Shown: positions 45,474-56,779 of the stretch, piece after piece | Numbering within the stretch: position 1 is the stretch's first letter | Layout: each line of letters opens with the position of its first letter | From: Paraphysomonas bandaiensis | Lineage: Eukaryota > Chrysophyceae | Reading direction: 5' to 3' | DNA: 64,000 bases | Assembly (NCBI GenBank): GCA_965644295.1 | Contig: CBFFRP010000395.1 | Location: 1 to 64,000 of the forward strand | The notes under the pieces: model-generated | The model's database searches: none | The model's input: the letters and a program-made list of their open reading frames with translations, nothing else | Told to the model about the DNA's origin: nothing | Position numbers and translations under genes: made by a program

Positions 45474-47114
45474 CTACACAGGCGACAGGACCGATGCCCC
45501 ATTTTCTATTTCTTCGTCAGCATCTCCAGACGCCGCATCCGTAGATGACCCTTTATCATCATAGTTATTAGATACAGCCTTACGCACGAGGTGGTCTCCC
45601 TTCTTCATTATCTTCCGAGCTTTGCCGAGACTGGGCGTGGACGGTTCTATAGGCGGGAGGTTCACCTCTCCCTTATGGGCCTGTCCACCTTTGTGAGCAT
45701 ATTCCTGCATGAGATGACGTTCTCTGTTACTCATAATAGCTGACTTAAGGAGATTCTTGCTGGGAACCGGCGAGTCAACCACCTTACGACTAGATTTGCT
45801 CACATCCTCCGCCATGGATGGGACAGTCAATTCAGGAGGCAAGTCTGCAAACTTTTCTCCCACCCAATCCAACTTACATATATCCCGTGCTACAGGTCGT
45901 ACTGCTGGGTCATGTTTCAGAATCGCAATGATGAAGTCATTCAGTGCTTGACTGAAATAAAGTACATTCGGAAGGTTCTTCGTGGTTGCGATAATTTCAC
46001 TCCCGAATTTCTCCTTATCCTGCATTATTTCGTAGTCATAGCAGCCCATCCAGATGTCACAAAATCGCTCGTGTCCCAATACAAGCTCAAGTAGAATACA
46101 TCCTACACTCCATATGTCCACCTTATCACCATGATACGACCCTGCCATTATCATCTCTGGGGCAAAGAATCCTGGAGACCCACAAAAGTCAGAAAGTGTC
46201 ACGTCAGAAACATATCGTGTGCTTAATCCGAAATCACACAACTTAATATCAACGCAGCGTTCGCTTTCGTGGTCAAAGCGCAAGAGTATATTTTCGGGTT
46301 TTAGGTCACGATGGCACACGAAGTTCGTGTGACAGAACAACACCGCTTCTAGGATACCAGTCGTAATCTCAAGAGCCCACGACTCTTTCACTCCCTCAGG
46401 ATGCTCATCAAAAAACTCAAATAAATCCTGACCACCCTTCTCTGTAACTATATACAACTTGGTCTTCGTATGGATAACATCAATAATTCTGACAATGAAT
46501 TTACTGTTCAATTTTTTCAGAATGTCGATTTCATTGGATACTCGACGAAGAGAAGAGAATGAAGTAATACGCTCTTTCTTGATGACTTTAATAGCTAAAT
46601 CCCCAGGAATACTCTTTGTATGACACGTATAAACTGTTGCAAATTGTCCTTCGCCCAACACATCAGTAACAACATAACGTCCCACAGTAGTTGAAGTCTC
46701 AACAAACTCTTTACTTTCTTGTTGTGGTATCATACATAATTCTGGATGATGTGATGAACAATGTGTCCATAATGTTGTAATATGTGCTGATTTTTGATCA
46801 TCATATTTTTGTCGTAATATTAAAAATTCATCATAAAGTGCTTGTTGCTGTTGATGAAATGTTTGTATGGATTCTACAGCCATTTTGGTATTACTTTCCA
46901 TTTCTTTGATATGATTATCTTTTTCTTGTAATAATGTTTGTAGTTTTTGTATTTCTTGTTGTTGATTTACTATATATTTTGTATTATATATAATAATTTC
47001 ACCATCATTTGGTTTACATTCTTCTGTTGTAATCCGTATATTACTATGTATTGATTGTAATGCTTCTGCAACAGCTGTTGCAGTTAAACCTCTAACAATA
47101 ACTTGTTCTTCCAT
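45474..47114 (-). CDS. CAMK-like serine/threonine protein kinase
   Basis: Single exon, 546 aa. The N-terminal 120 residues include a predicted coiled coil (about 45-115; Gln/Glu/Lys rich, QEIQKLQTLLQEKDNHIKEM). The kinase domain spans about 148-415 with the glycine loop GEGQFATVY, Lys in LAIKVIKKE, HRDLKPENILL, DFGLS and a variant activation-segment end GFFAPEM. All catalytic residues are present, so it should be active. The subdomain pattern is CAMK-like; no calmodulin-binding site or EF hand is obvious. The C-terminal 130 residues are basic and Ser/Pro-rich, a likely phosphorylated tail. The first 400 nt are AT-rich and the rest near balanced. Substrate unknown. Confidence 0.9.
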   Translation of the reverse strand: MEEQVIVRGLTATAVAEALQSIHSNIRITTEECKPNDGEIIIYNTKYIVNQQQEIQKLQTLLQEKDNHIKEMESNTKMAVESIQTFHQQQQALYDEFLILRQKYDDQKSAHITTLWTHCSSHHPELCMIPQQESKEFVETSTTVGRYVVTDVLGEGQFATVYTCHTKSIPGDLAIKVIKKERITSFSSLRRVSNEIDILKKLNSKFIVRIIDVIHTKTKLYIVTEKGGQDLFEFFDEHPEGVKESWALEITTGILEAVLFCHTNFVCHRDLKPENILLRFDHESERCVDIKLCDFGLSTRYVSDVTLSDFCGSPGFFAPEMIMAGSYHGDKVDIWSVGCILLELVLGHERFCDIWMGCYDYEIMQDKEKFGSEIIATTKNLPNVLYFSQALNDFIIAILKHDPAVRPVARDICKLDWVGEKFADLPPELTVPSMAEDVSKSSRKVVDSPVPSKNLLKSAIMSNRERHLMQEYAHKGGQAHKGEVNLPPIEPSTPSLGKARKIMKKGDHLVRKAVSNNYDDKGSSTDAASGDADEEIENGASVLSPV

Positions 47115-47297
47115 GAGTTATTTATTGAAATGAATAAATATCTGAAGGATTTACTGATGAGAATGTTATGATATGAATTGAGTTCAGTGCATCATAACTA
47201 TACCAGTTATATATGATAGTATCAACTCGTAGAGTTATATATGTATATATATGTATAGAGAGACATACATACATACATACATACATACATACATACA

Positions 47298-47328
<31 letters not shown>

Positions 47329-47871
47329 CTAACATAAGGTTGAAACGTTTTATGGGTGTACATATGACTGACTACATACATACAGATAACCATACTGCAG
47401 ACATGTGTGTATACATACACTGGTGTACATATTCTGTACATAGACATATGGATGGTATGGTATGTGTACGTACTATACTACGTTGTAGGACACCACACAT
47501 TTCACCTAGAATATCACCAGCAGCAGGTATATCCACCTTACACTTTGTATTATATCTTCAATAGATTTTCAGTTTATCAGACATAATATAAAAATTCAAA
47601 ATTAGAAAAAACTGAAAAAATATGAATTTCAAATATGAGTTGACTGCTAGTGTACACTACTATATATCTATATATAGATGTATGTGTATGTATGTCTAGA
47701 TACAGTCAATCTCTATACACTTGAGATCATATATACTCCACATACATATATATATATATATATATCACGACATACACTGCAAGTAGTTCTATTATCAGTA
47801 TTATCTCCATGCAATAACTATCCCTATTAACATATACATATATCTATAGTTTCTCTCTATTAATATTTATA
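47115..47871. promoter_or_regulatory. Head-to-head promoter gap, kinase and POLA2
   Basis: 757 bp, AT-rich, with a CATA microsatellite (47264-47327), a TA run near 47750 and A-rich words near 47580-47635. Confidence 0.5.
47264..47327. repeat. (CATA)n microsatellite, about 16 units
   Basis: Uninterrupted tandem CATA in the shared promoter region. Same motif as the large array at 28605-28964. Confidence 0.97.
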
Positions 47872-50302
47872 ATGGAGTCCATTACTATTGATATGATTGA
47901 AGCGGCTAGATCTCACTCTAGTGTGGGGAAGATGAGTGATATCATGCTTGAGAAATGTAAGTGATACACAACACACATACACACATACACACACATAACA
48001 TACATATATATAACACACATACACGTATATATATGCATATATATAGAACACATATATACATATATATAACATAACACGCATATAACATACATATATAGAG
48101 CACACATACACATATATACATATATTCATAACATATAACATAAAACACACACACATATATACCGTGACATATTTACATACATATAACATAACATATTATA
48201 CACCATATATAAAACTAATACTACCATAAAGCTAATAGTTTAATGTTTTGTTTAATGGATTGTATTCAGGTGTGGCATTGTGTCAGAAATATAACGTTAC
48301 CCCATCAGAGCTCATGAATCAACTAGATGCATTTCTATTTTCAGTTGAGAATGAGACACTTGAGCCGAGCATAGTGGGGAAGTTTGAGCAAGAGATAGAA
48401 AAAAGCAGAAAGGTAATGAAGATGATTAGGTTATGTATTAGTTTGTGGTAACAAGAAATCAGCAAGCTGTTAAGGAGAGGAATGAGGCAAAACTTGTTGA
48501 GAATAGAAAAGTAAAATCGGTATGTTGATGAATATGGTAGTGATTATCTGACTCTTGCAAACAGATTTCACCAGATGTGTCTTTATTGAAGCGATCTGCT
48601 CCATTTTCCACTCCACAGCAATCTAAAGCATTGAAGCAGGACACCCCACTTTCTGCCTCCTCAGATGCGTCCCTTTCTTCACAACTCAGTCAAAATAGTG
48701 GAAATTTCCGGAACCGTACCAACCGTGACCACGTAGTGGTAAAGATGAACGAAAATTTGCCACTCCGTGGCCCACATAACCGTTCTCAGTCGACTCCCTT
48801 CGGTGCCCGTTGCCGCGTGTCTCTTACAGACTCCAAAGAATTTGCCAATGTTCGTGAGCGGTATGGATACATGTACACAACGCTCCAGGAACGTGCGAAT
48901 GAGTTAGATAATCACCTATTACGCCTTCAAGAGGATATGTGCAAGAAAGCAAATCTTGAGATGGCAGACCTAACCGCGGTTGGTATTCCCTCCCCAGATA
49001 CCGTGTGGGTGTGTGGGCGTGTGTGCAACGAGGCCAGTGATGGAAAGATTAATTCAACGTCAGTATTGCTCGAGGGGTCTCGTATGGGTTCAGGTGGTCG
49101 GCGGATACAGTTAGATTTAAAAGAGTTACCACAATTCGCCGTATTTCCTGGTCAGATTTTACTAGTAAATGGCGTAAATTCTAGTGGGCGCAGGATGGTT
49201 GTGAAGCAGATGCTGGAAGGGATACCTCGGCCCCTTCCAACATCTCCACCGGACAGACTTCTGGAGTACCACTACTCCAATCTGTATCAGGGTGGAGAGG
49301 CGATGAGCGTAGTTGTAGCTTCTGGACCTTTTACTACTTCCGACAATCTCGATTACGAGCCTTTCGCAGAACTTCTTACGCTCGTCCTTGAGACCAAGCC
49401 CGATCTTCTCATTCTAACAGGGCCATTTGTGGACAGCTCTCAAGAGTTATTGAAGGATGGTGAGCCAATACTCTACACACGGGATGACATTGGAGAGATA
49501 GAGTATGGATCGGAACATGTGGCCTCATACGAGAATGTCTTTGTCGAAAAGATAATCCGAGACGGCTTGGGCGCTTACTTCAACGCAGAGGATGATCATA
49601 ATGATCTTCCAACCAACATTGTGCTGATTCCCTCGCTTTTGGATGCTCATCACGAGTGTGTTTTTCCCCAACCACCGTTTGGCGACCGAGATCCTGTGCA
49701 AACAACATATTTTGAGGAACAACTTGGTGTGCTCAATGTTCCCTTTTCTTCCTCCAAGGACCCCAGAAAGCGGGTTCATCTTGCTCCGAATCCCTGCATG
49801 TTCACTGTCAATGAAGTTCTTTTTGGAGTCACATCTAATGATGTCCTTATGGCATTGTCGTCAGATGAGGTATCTGCCAACTCAGGACACCGCATGAGAC
49901 GTCTTGCTGGTCATGTACTCCAGCAGCAATCGTTTTATCCTCAATTCCCGGCGCCCGCCGGTTCTCTTGCACAGGTTTGACTCTTGAATTAGCCAATGAT
50001 ATAACTGAGTTCTAATGTAAAATTTGCAGCTGGACTGGAAGCACGCCAAACACTGGCAGATGAATGTTACACCTGATGTGCTCATTATCCCTTCGAAATT
50101 GGCGCCCATGACTTCAGACGTTCTTGGAACCCTGGTGATTAATCCTGGCCAACTCACCAAAGGAACCAATGGTGGAACCTATGCTTCCGTTTCGATCAAC
50201 CCCATTGACAAAAAAACTCTTCAAGAAGCAAAGGAACAGCTTAAAGAAACTTTGCCACATATGGTGCCTAGTAGAAGCAATGTTAGAATTATTAAAATAT
50301 AG
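47872..50302 (+). CDS. POLA2: DNA polymerase alpha subunit B (regulatory subunit)
   Basis: Non-catalytic B subunit of DNA polymerase alpha-primase, essential for replication priming. Exons 47872-47956, 48270-48412, 48463-48519, 48565-49974 and 50030-50302; 655 aa (human 598). The first intron is 313 bp, much longer than the others (45-55 bp), and is full of CA/TA simple repeats. Domains: an N-terminal globular part, a Ser-rich linker (about 100-150), an OB-fold region (PDTVWVCGRVCNEA), then the inactivated calcineurin-like phosphoesterase fold with VVVASGPFTTSDNL, LLILTGPFVDSS, LIPSLLDAHHECVFPQPPF and NPCMFTVNEV. The C-terminus has the family hallmark DVLIIPSKLAPM and VINPGQLTKGTNGGTYA. The identification is firm. 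Confidence 0.96.
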
Positions 50303-50778
50303 GGTGGCTGTGTGTTGTCTTTTTTTGTTTGCCTATGACTCTCCTGCGTGATAATGAAGTATGTAGGTTTCTACCTGGCAAAGAATTCGGGATAATACAG
50401 ATATCACTTCTTTGATTGTGGATGTTCTTGTTTTAATAGTAATAATAATAACAGTATTATGTTCGCTTGTGGTGTTAACAATGCAAAGTATCGACAGTCG
50501 ACAGAGTAATCCGGTTACACATGTTACCCCACATATTAAGGACGTCATATTTGGCATAGTTATTCAATATTGAACACGTACACACGTACTATTTACGCTT
50601 GATAGTTTCTGTTATTTTACAATTTGTGACAGGTGACAGGCTATACGCTACACGAGGGTTTTCACCATTTGTCCGATAATTTATTATAGATTTCAATGTC
50701 CAATTTCTGAGAACTACAGCAAATGAACATGTACCACACAATAACAAATTGTGCATTCATAACAGTGGATTCCTGTAG
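50303..50778. other. Tail-to-tail gap without visible repeats
   Basis: 476 bp between the stop codons of POLA2 and the oxidoreductase. No gene or repeat recognised. Confidence 0.4.
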
Positions 50779-52249
50779 TTAAATAACCTTAAGCCCGACT
50801 GGTTTGCAGGCATCATCTTCACTGTACAGTATTTCTACGGAGCGGTTCTCATCGAGACTCAATCTTCCAGCTTCCAATATGGCTGTGGTACGATATGTCG
50901 TCCCGATAGTAGCAAGTTTATGATCAAAGCTTTCTACAGTAGCTCTCCCAGAATTAATGTCAATTGCGGCATCAATAAATGCCTCAAAAGACCTAAACGG
51001 TTAACAAGCACTATTAGAAGAGCAGTTTTAAAAAATCAAAGTTTGCTGTACCTGTAGCCGTAGCCTTGCTGGCCGCTGAACTTGCCATCGGTAGGGGTAT
51101 ACTTCATAAACAAAGGGTTCACGCTTCGATATCCAGCCTCATCTGTAGCCGTGCTGTATCCTCTGTGTGCTTGGTCAACATTCACCTCTCCCGACTGGCC
51201 CATATAAAAGAAACGCTGCTGGGAGTGCACATCACTAGGTGGAGCGATCCATGAGGCTGTATACACTGCCGTGCCCACCCCTTCCCCAGGTTTTAGATTC
51301 TCCCAAAGCACGGTAAGTGTGATAGTATCTTCACAGTCAATACCATATCGCTCTTTTGCTACACCAGATGATGCAGTTCCTGTAACTCGTATAGGACGTG
51401 ATGTTTCACCAGCACACCATTCATGAAAATCAATATGATGAGAATTTAAATAATATGATATATCTGAACTTTTTCCAGCCCATGCACGAAATGTATCCAA
51501 TTGATGTTTAGGTTGTGACATATATGAATACATATATGAGAATGAACCAATAGATTGTATACGATCATGTGCATCTATATATATGGGATCTAAACGTTTA
51601 TGTACTTCAATACCCACTAATACACCATATTTTTTTGCTTCTTCATCAAGTATATGATGATGTTGTAATGTTTGTACAACAGGTTTTGTAATTAATACAT
51701 GTAAACCATGACGTATACATGTTAATGCAATTGTAAAATGTGTATCATCAGGTGTAAATATTGTAACAATATCACCCCTTTGATAATCTTCAATTGCTCT
51801 TATATATGATTCACTATCCACTATATCATCCGTAGGATACGACTGCATAGAGATATCAAGTCCTTCATATACATCACCAATAGCTTTTTGAAGATGATTA
51901 CGGATACCTATATATATATATGATACATGATATTATATATGAAGTATGAAGTGTATTACCAGGAAATTTCTTTCCATTTACTCCGCATATTCCCAAATTC
52001 TTGACTTTATTACGTCTTCTCAAATCAAACATAGTTAATGCTACCACTATATCATACAAATACAGTGAATACTTTAAATACAGAGGTTGGAATACATCTC
52101 ATACCTCCTGCTGATTTATCTGAGTTTGATGCAGTACCATGTACATATCCAGTGGTGTACTCTCCTATATAGAAACTAGTTATAGTATATGATAATATAT
52201 AGAGATATACAACACCTGTTCCGATCATAAGAACATTAACAGCACTCAT
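50779..52249 (-). CDS. GFO/IDH/MocA family oxidoreductase, D-galacturonate reductase-like
   Basis: NAD(P)-dependent sugar oxidoreductase, probably cytosolic. Five exons: 52216-52249, 52105-52164, 51960-52046, 51052-51907 and 50779-50992; introns 51, 58, 52 and 59 bp; 416 aa. The N-terminal Rossmann fold starts at once ([18 protein letters not shown]). ITKPVV follows where the family usually has the 'EKP' motif, and EVHKRLDP gives the conserved Lys near the active site. The stretch [19 protein letters not shown] and [13 protein letters not shown] is characteristic, as I recall it, of fungal/protist D-galacturonate reductase-like members; substrate is inference. The C-terminal [14 protein letters not shown] is typical of the group. 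The 5' exons and the first 400 nt of exon 4 are AT-rich. Confidence 0.88.
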
Positions 52250-52835
52250 TTTATTTGATTGTATGATGTTTTGTTTTGGTGAAATGTGTGTGTATGTTAG
52301 TAGGAAGAAGTATATATATAATTGAATGATTAATTGAGCTCATCACAGGACCAACACATCAATCTATAGTACATTGCTGTATGGTATGTATATCTATGTA
52401 CGTATGTTTGTATGTACTGTCCATATATACCACCCTACGGTATATATATATATATATGAACCACCGACCTTCTACCAAGATATTAGGATTTTCAATAATT
52501 ACATGATAAATATTCGCTTTTTTTAACACTAATTCGAAAAAAATGCACTATTAATTTTACTACGTACAGTACGTACTGTCCTTTATAACCATAGATTTTT
52601 TCCTCCACTCTTTCCACACATTCAGACGAATGTACATCTGTGTACATGACATCTACTACATACATACATACATATAGAGAGTTTAGAATATAAAGTAACT
52701 ATATATGAAGACATCATTAACTTCACATATATATACACTATACTATATACCAAACTACTCCAACTCACTTCATTTCACTTCACTACACTTCACTTCACTT
52801 CACTAGACACTTCTATATATATATATATATAAATT
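52250..52835. promoter_or_regulatory. Head-to-head promoter gap, oxidoreductase and DEAD-box helicase
   Basis: 586 bp. Contains TA runs near 52440 and 52815, an attcgcttttttt and aaaatgcactatta word pair near 52510-52555, and a CACTT-type simple repeat (cttcacttcac) at about 52765-52805. Confidence 0.5.
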
Positions 52836-54739
52836 ATGAAATTAAAACGTGAAAAAAAGAAAAGAAGTCATTCAATTGATTCAAATGATAGTCACAATCC
52901 TATAAAAAAAAATAAAAAAAAATTATGTAAAAATGATATAAATATAAAATTACCATTAAAATCATATACATATCCATTATTACCATTTCAAAAAAATTTT
53001 TGGTATGGTTTATTACCACAAAATCCTATAAGTGAAACATTAAAATTAAAAAGAAAATCAATGAATATATTAGTAAAAGGGAATGTTCATTTATGTCCAC
53101 CACCAATTGAATGTATTACAGATTCATGTTTACCTGATAGTTTTAAATTCATATTATCAAGATTTCATATAAAAGAATTAACTCCAATACAAAAACAAAG
53201 TTGGTCAGCTATACTCTATGGATGTAATGTTATCGGGGTGGCACCAACAGGTAAGCTTATATGAATATATCAGTATAACTAGAAGTGTATGGCTATATGT
53301 GTATATCTATATGTACATGGCTAGAAGTGTATAACTGCATGTGTATAGCTATCAGTCTATTAACTATCAGTATATAACTCTATGTATAGTAACTATGTAT
53401 ATATAGGCTCCGGTAAAACTTTAGCATATTGTTTGCCTATGATCCCTCACATTCAGGATCGTCTAAAGTCACTTAAGTCTGTTAGTGTTGCAGCCCCTCT
53501 GTGTCTTGTGGTGGTTCCTACACGTGAATTGGCGCTTCAGGTCTCTTCTTGTCTGAAACATCTTCGAGCATTTAATATTAAGGCGCTACCTATATATGGC
53601 GGCCAGGACCGCGATAAGCAGACAGAATTATTACGAGACACACCCTCTGTGCATGTAATTGCTGCTACTCCTGGGCGACTGATCGACCTTATGGGTACCC
53701 GTGAGCTCAGTTTAGACCGGGTGACATATTTGGTGATTGACGAGGCAGACCGCATGCTTGCTTTAGGCTTTGAGGAGCAGCTTAATACCATTGGGAGCTG
53801 TATTCGCCCTGACAGACAGACTCTTCTCTTCACCGCAACCTTTCCAGGTAAACTCCGAGAAAGTAGCAGCAGGTGGGCTGGTGACCCAGAAAGCACTGTA
53901 ATCATTCGTGTCAACACGATGGAAATAGGTGGGGCTATGCCTGCACCCACTCAAGATAAAACGGAACCAAGTAGTATTGGGGATGAATGTGCAGCAACCG
54001 AAGAGACACCTACCCAAAATCTGACTATCGGTGATGATGAGACCGCAGCAACAGATGGAGACGCTCCAATGCGATCTAGCTCGCTAACTGTCAGCAAGTC
54101 CATAGTGCAGCACGTACACGTTTGTGCAGCTCATAAGAAGCCGCGCCTACTTATAAATTACATTAAACGCGTTAGAGATGCAGAGAAGGCTGAGAAGGTT
54201 CGACAGCCAGGTCCAATGATTATCTTTTGCACCAAGATAAAAACCCTTCACTTCGTTGTTAACTTTCTAAACAAGAATGGTGTGACATCTGTTCAGCAGC
54301 TTCACGGACAGTTACCACAGCAACGCAGAGAATCTGTATTATCTGATTTCAAGGCGGTATGTGCCAGTTAAATCTGTTCATCCTTTGCCATTTATATTTG
54401 AATATTGTTCAGGGTAAGGTTCTCACGCTCTGTGCAACGGATGTGGCGGCAAGAGGAATTCATGTGAAGCGTCTGAAGTACGTTGTTAATTATGATTTCC
54501 CTGGGAGTCTGGAGCAGTACTGTCATCGCGTTGGACGTACTGGGCGGAAGGAAGGAGAACAAGGACATGCATACAGCTTGCTGACACGAAACATGGCCCC
54601 ATTAGCTGAGGATCTGGTTGCATTACTCAGAAATTGTGAGCAGGAAGTAGAGCCGAATTTATTACTTTTAGTGAGCGACTTCAAGAATGGGCTAATTGAT
54701 ATGACAGCAGAAAGTGATGAAGGTGATGGTGAAAAGTAG
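52836..54739 (+). CDS. DEAD-box ATP-dependent RNA helicase
   Basis: Unwinds RNA duplexes with ATP. Exons 52836-53250, 53407-54356 and 54413-54739; introns 156 and 56 bp; 563 aa. The N-terminus is Lys/Asn-rich and very AT-rich. Motifs in order: Q motif (FHIKELTPIQKQSW), I (APTGSGKT, split by intron 1), Ia (PTRELALQ), GG, Ib (TPGRLIDL), II (VIDEADRM), III (FTATF in place of SAT), IV (MIIFC), V (CATDVAARGIHV) and VI (HRVGRTGR). An insert of about 80 residues, rich in Thr/Asp/Ala, separates the two RecA lobes. The pre-Q segment (ILVKGNVHLCPPPIE) resembles the Dbp2/DDX5-DDX43-type group; the exact orthologue cannot be named. Confidence 0.93.
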
Positions 54740-55069
54740 TTTTAATATATTGTGCTTCTGTACAACTGATAGATATAATATTCGACGTGTACTACCTGTA
54801 ACCTTAACTGTAGTACTCACTACTCACAAAATGCTACTTAAATTCAGCTACAATGATATTCAATACACTAACAGCTATTGTGCTGTATTCACTGTGTTAG
54901 CCAAAAGTACCAACTACACACAGCATTCATGAGGAAGTGTATTGTGCACTAATTGAGGAATCATAACCCATCTTATTCAGTACTTAGAATATCTAAGAGT
55001 AAACGAAATACTTAGTTCAAACGTTCAAACAACGACGTCGGAACACTATACGAAAAGAGTAGTGAATGT

Positions 55070-55160
55070 CCAATTATTTGCAATAGGCGTTGGAGAGTCA
55101 GGAGTCAGTGCTTAACACTGATATCTGATATCCTACTATTTGTTGGAATACGTATGTTTC
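55070..55160 (-). repeat. Short interspersed repeat, copy 3 of 3
   Basis: The minus strand reads caaatagtaggatatcagat, gtgttaagcactgactcc and aacgcctattgc. The same words flank the solo LTR at about 31020-31050 and 31405-31430. Confidence 0.45.
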
Positions 55161-55434
55161 CCTAAGATAGAACTGTGTAGAATACGTTAATGCAATTGTA
55201 ATACGTAGTCAAAAATACTATACAGCTATAGCTGTGATACTGAAGTTAATCAGAGGTTGATATGAAAGAGTATAATTATGTTGTTGATGTGTTATACATT
55301 ATACATGATAACGCATTATTGCCTCTATACAATAATAATAATCTATCTAGTCTCTAACAACTTATCTTTCCTCTCACGATCTAGAAAACAAGTAAAAATG
55401 TTCAAAAGTCCATATTATTTAATAACTCTACGAA

Positions 55435-55680
55435 AGCTGCTTGTGTGTCACCGCAAGCACCTAGGTGCAACCACTTTCGCTCTATCACTCAAAGCATATG
55501 CAGTGAGCAAGCAGAATGTTGACATGTAGCTGACTATACAGGATTTTGGAGTCCATAAGAGGTGAACAGCCCGGATGCTTGACTTCAGCAGGCAGCCCAA
55601 CACCCCGGGTGTCCTTGAGGTGGGTCCATTCCCAGACGAATGTTTATTATTCGTCAAGTGACACTTATTAGTGCCCCTTT
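55435..55680 (-). repeat. Interspersed repeat, copy B (mate at 30860-31010)
   Basis: The minus strand shares ctgggaatggacccacctc, tgcctgctgaagtcaagc, gggctgttcacct and aggtgcttgcggtgac with the plus strand at 30860-31010. This copy has about 70 extra bases in the middle. Confidence 0.8.
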
Positions 55681-56220
55681 AATAGTACCACACAAGCGTT
55701 TGGCTATGAATGGACAAAAATATTGCTGACTATATATGCAGCGTATAAGTTAGTTTCTTCCCGGAGATATATCTCCGGTACTTACCTCCCAGAACACCAA
55801 GAAAAGGTGCGAATTCGGCATGTATGTAAAGAGAATAAGTATACGCAGCCTCTATTAATCACAATTTACTCTATCTTACTTACTAACAGAGGTTCAAGTT
55901 ACTAACATACACTCTTCTTAAATATAAGATAGGACTACAATCTACCACAGCTCTAGGCCAGTAAGATAACAGATTGTTAGTAAAATAGAGGGTTAGTACA
56001 CCTTGTTTTATAAAAAACAACATATATATATATTACGTCTCTGTAATATTTAGCACGTGACACCGGAGAAAAATTGAATAGTACAAGCTATATTATATTT
56101 AAGGCAGGGTAGAATAATAAACTCCAAACTTTTAAAAGTATGCTGTCCTTCTCGAACAACTAAAGACTGACTGCCCGATTATATTATATATATTTATATA
56201 TATATATAATATTTAGTACA

Positions 56221-56343
56221 ATTCTCGTTGCTGTGGAGCGTTTATTCAGCAGAGCCAAGATTATCATGACACACTTGCGACAAGGAATGGCCCCACACGA
56301 CGCCTCAAACTGCTGCTGCTCCTTGGGTTCACCAAGCACTTGA
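56221..56343 (+). pseudogene. Relict hAT transposase C-terminus
   Basis: The plus strand reads VAVERLFSRAKIIMTHLRQG, which matches the hAT dimerisation-domain core (S-x-ERxFS-x-A then a helix with LR). A frame change follows, after which KLLLLLGFTKHLRI in the +1 frame fits the next helix of the family. Short, broken and non-functional. Confidence 0.55.
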
Positions 56344-56779
56344 GGATCGCAAAGACATTGCAACAGGTCATCGATGATAGGCCGTCCGATCATGACTAAA
56401 ATAAGGGCGACATTGACGAAAAGTTGGAGTACTTATAATATTAGTTGCTGCAGTGTTTTTGGGTTTTCATCATCATGTTGTAACCTCTACTAACGATCAA
56501 GCTAATAGCGCCCAGTATATGGCATACTGATAAAAAGCAAAGAGTGACTTGTTATGCAACTTGCACGGCATGTAAATATAAAACTTAACTTATCACCTCA
56601 CTATGAGAAGTTATAATACAGTTTAGAGATATACTCTAACTAGATTGCTAAAACTAACAGTACAATATCTATTGAAATTTTCTGCTAAACTGTTGTATTT
56701 CACCGCCATGACATATATTGTCGAAAACAGAAAGATCTCATTTCACTATTAACATATATTTTTAACAAACGGTGCACAT

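Larger units (their letters stand above)
54740..56779. other. Large tail-to-tail gap with transposon debris
   Basis: 2,040 bp between the stop codons of the helicase and the Sfi1-like gene. It holds repeat copies at 55070-55160 and 55435-55680 and an hAT-like remnant at 56221-56343. The rest is AT-rich with no gene seen. Confidence 0.5.

Noticed and set aside
47860-48189. Minus-strand Tyr/Cys/Val-rich ORFs over POLA2 intron 1
   Set aside because: Low-complexity translation of CA/TA repeats.
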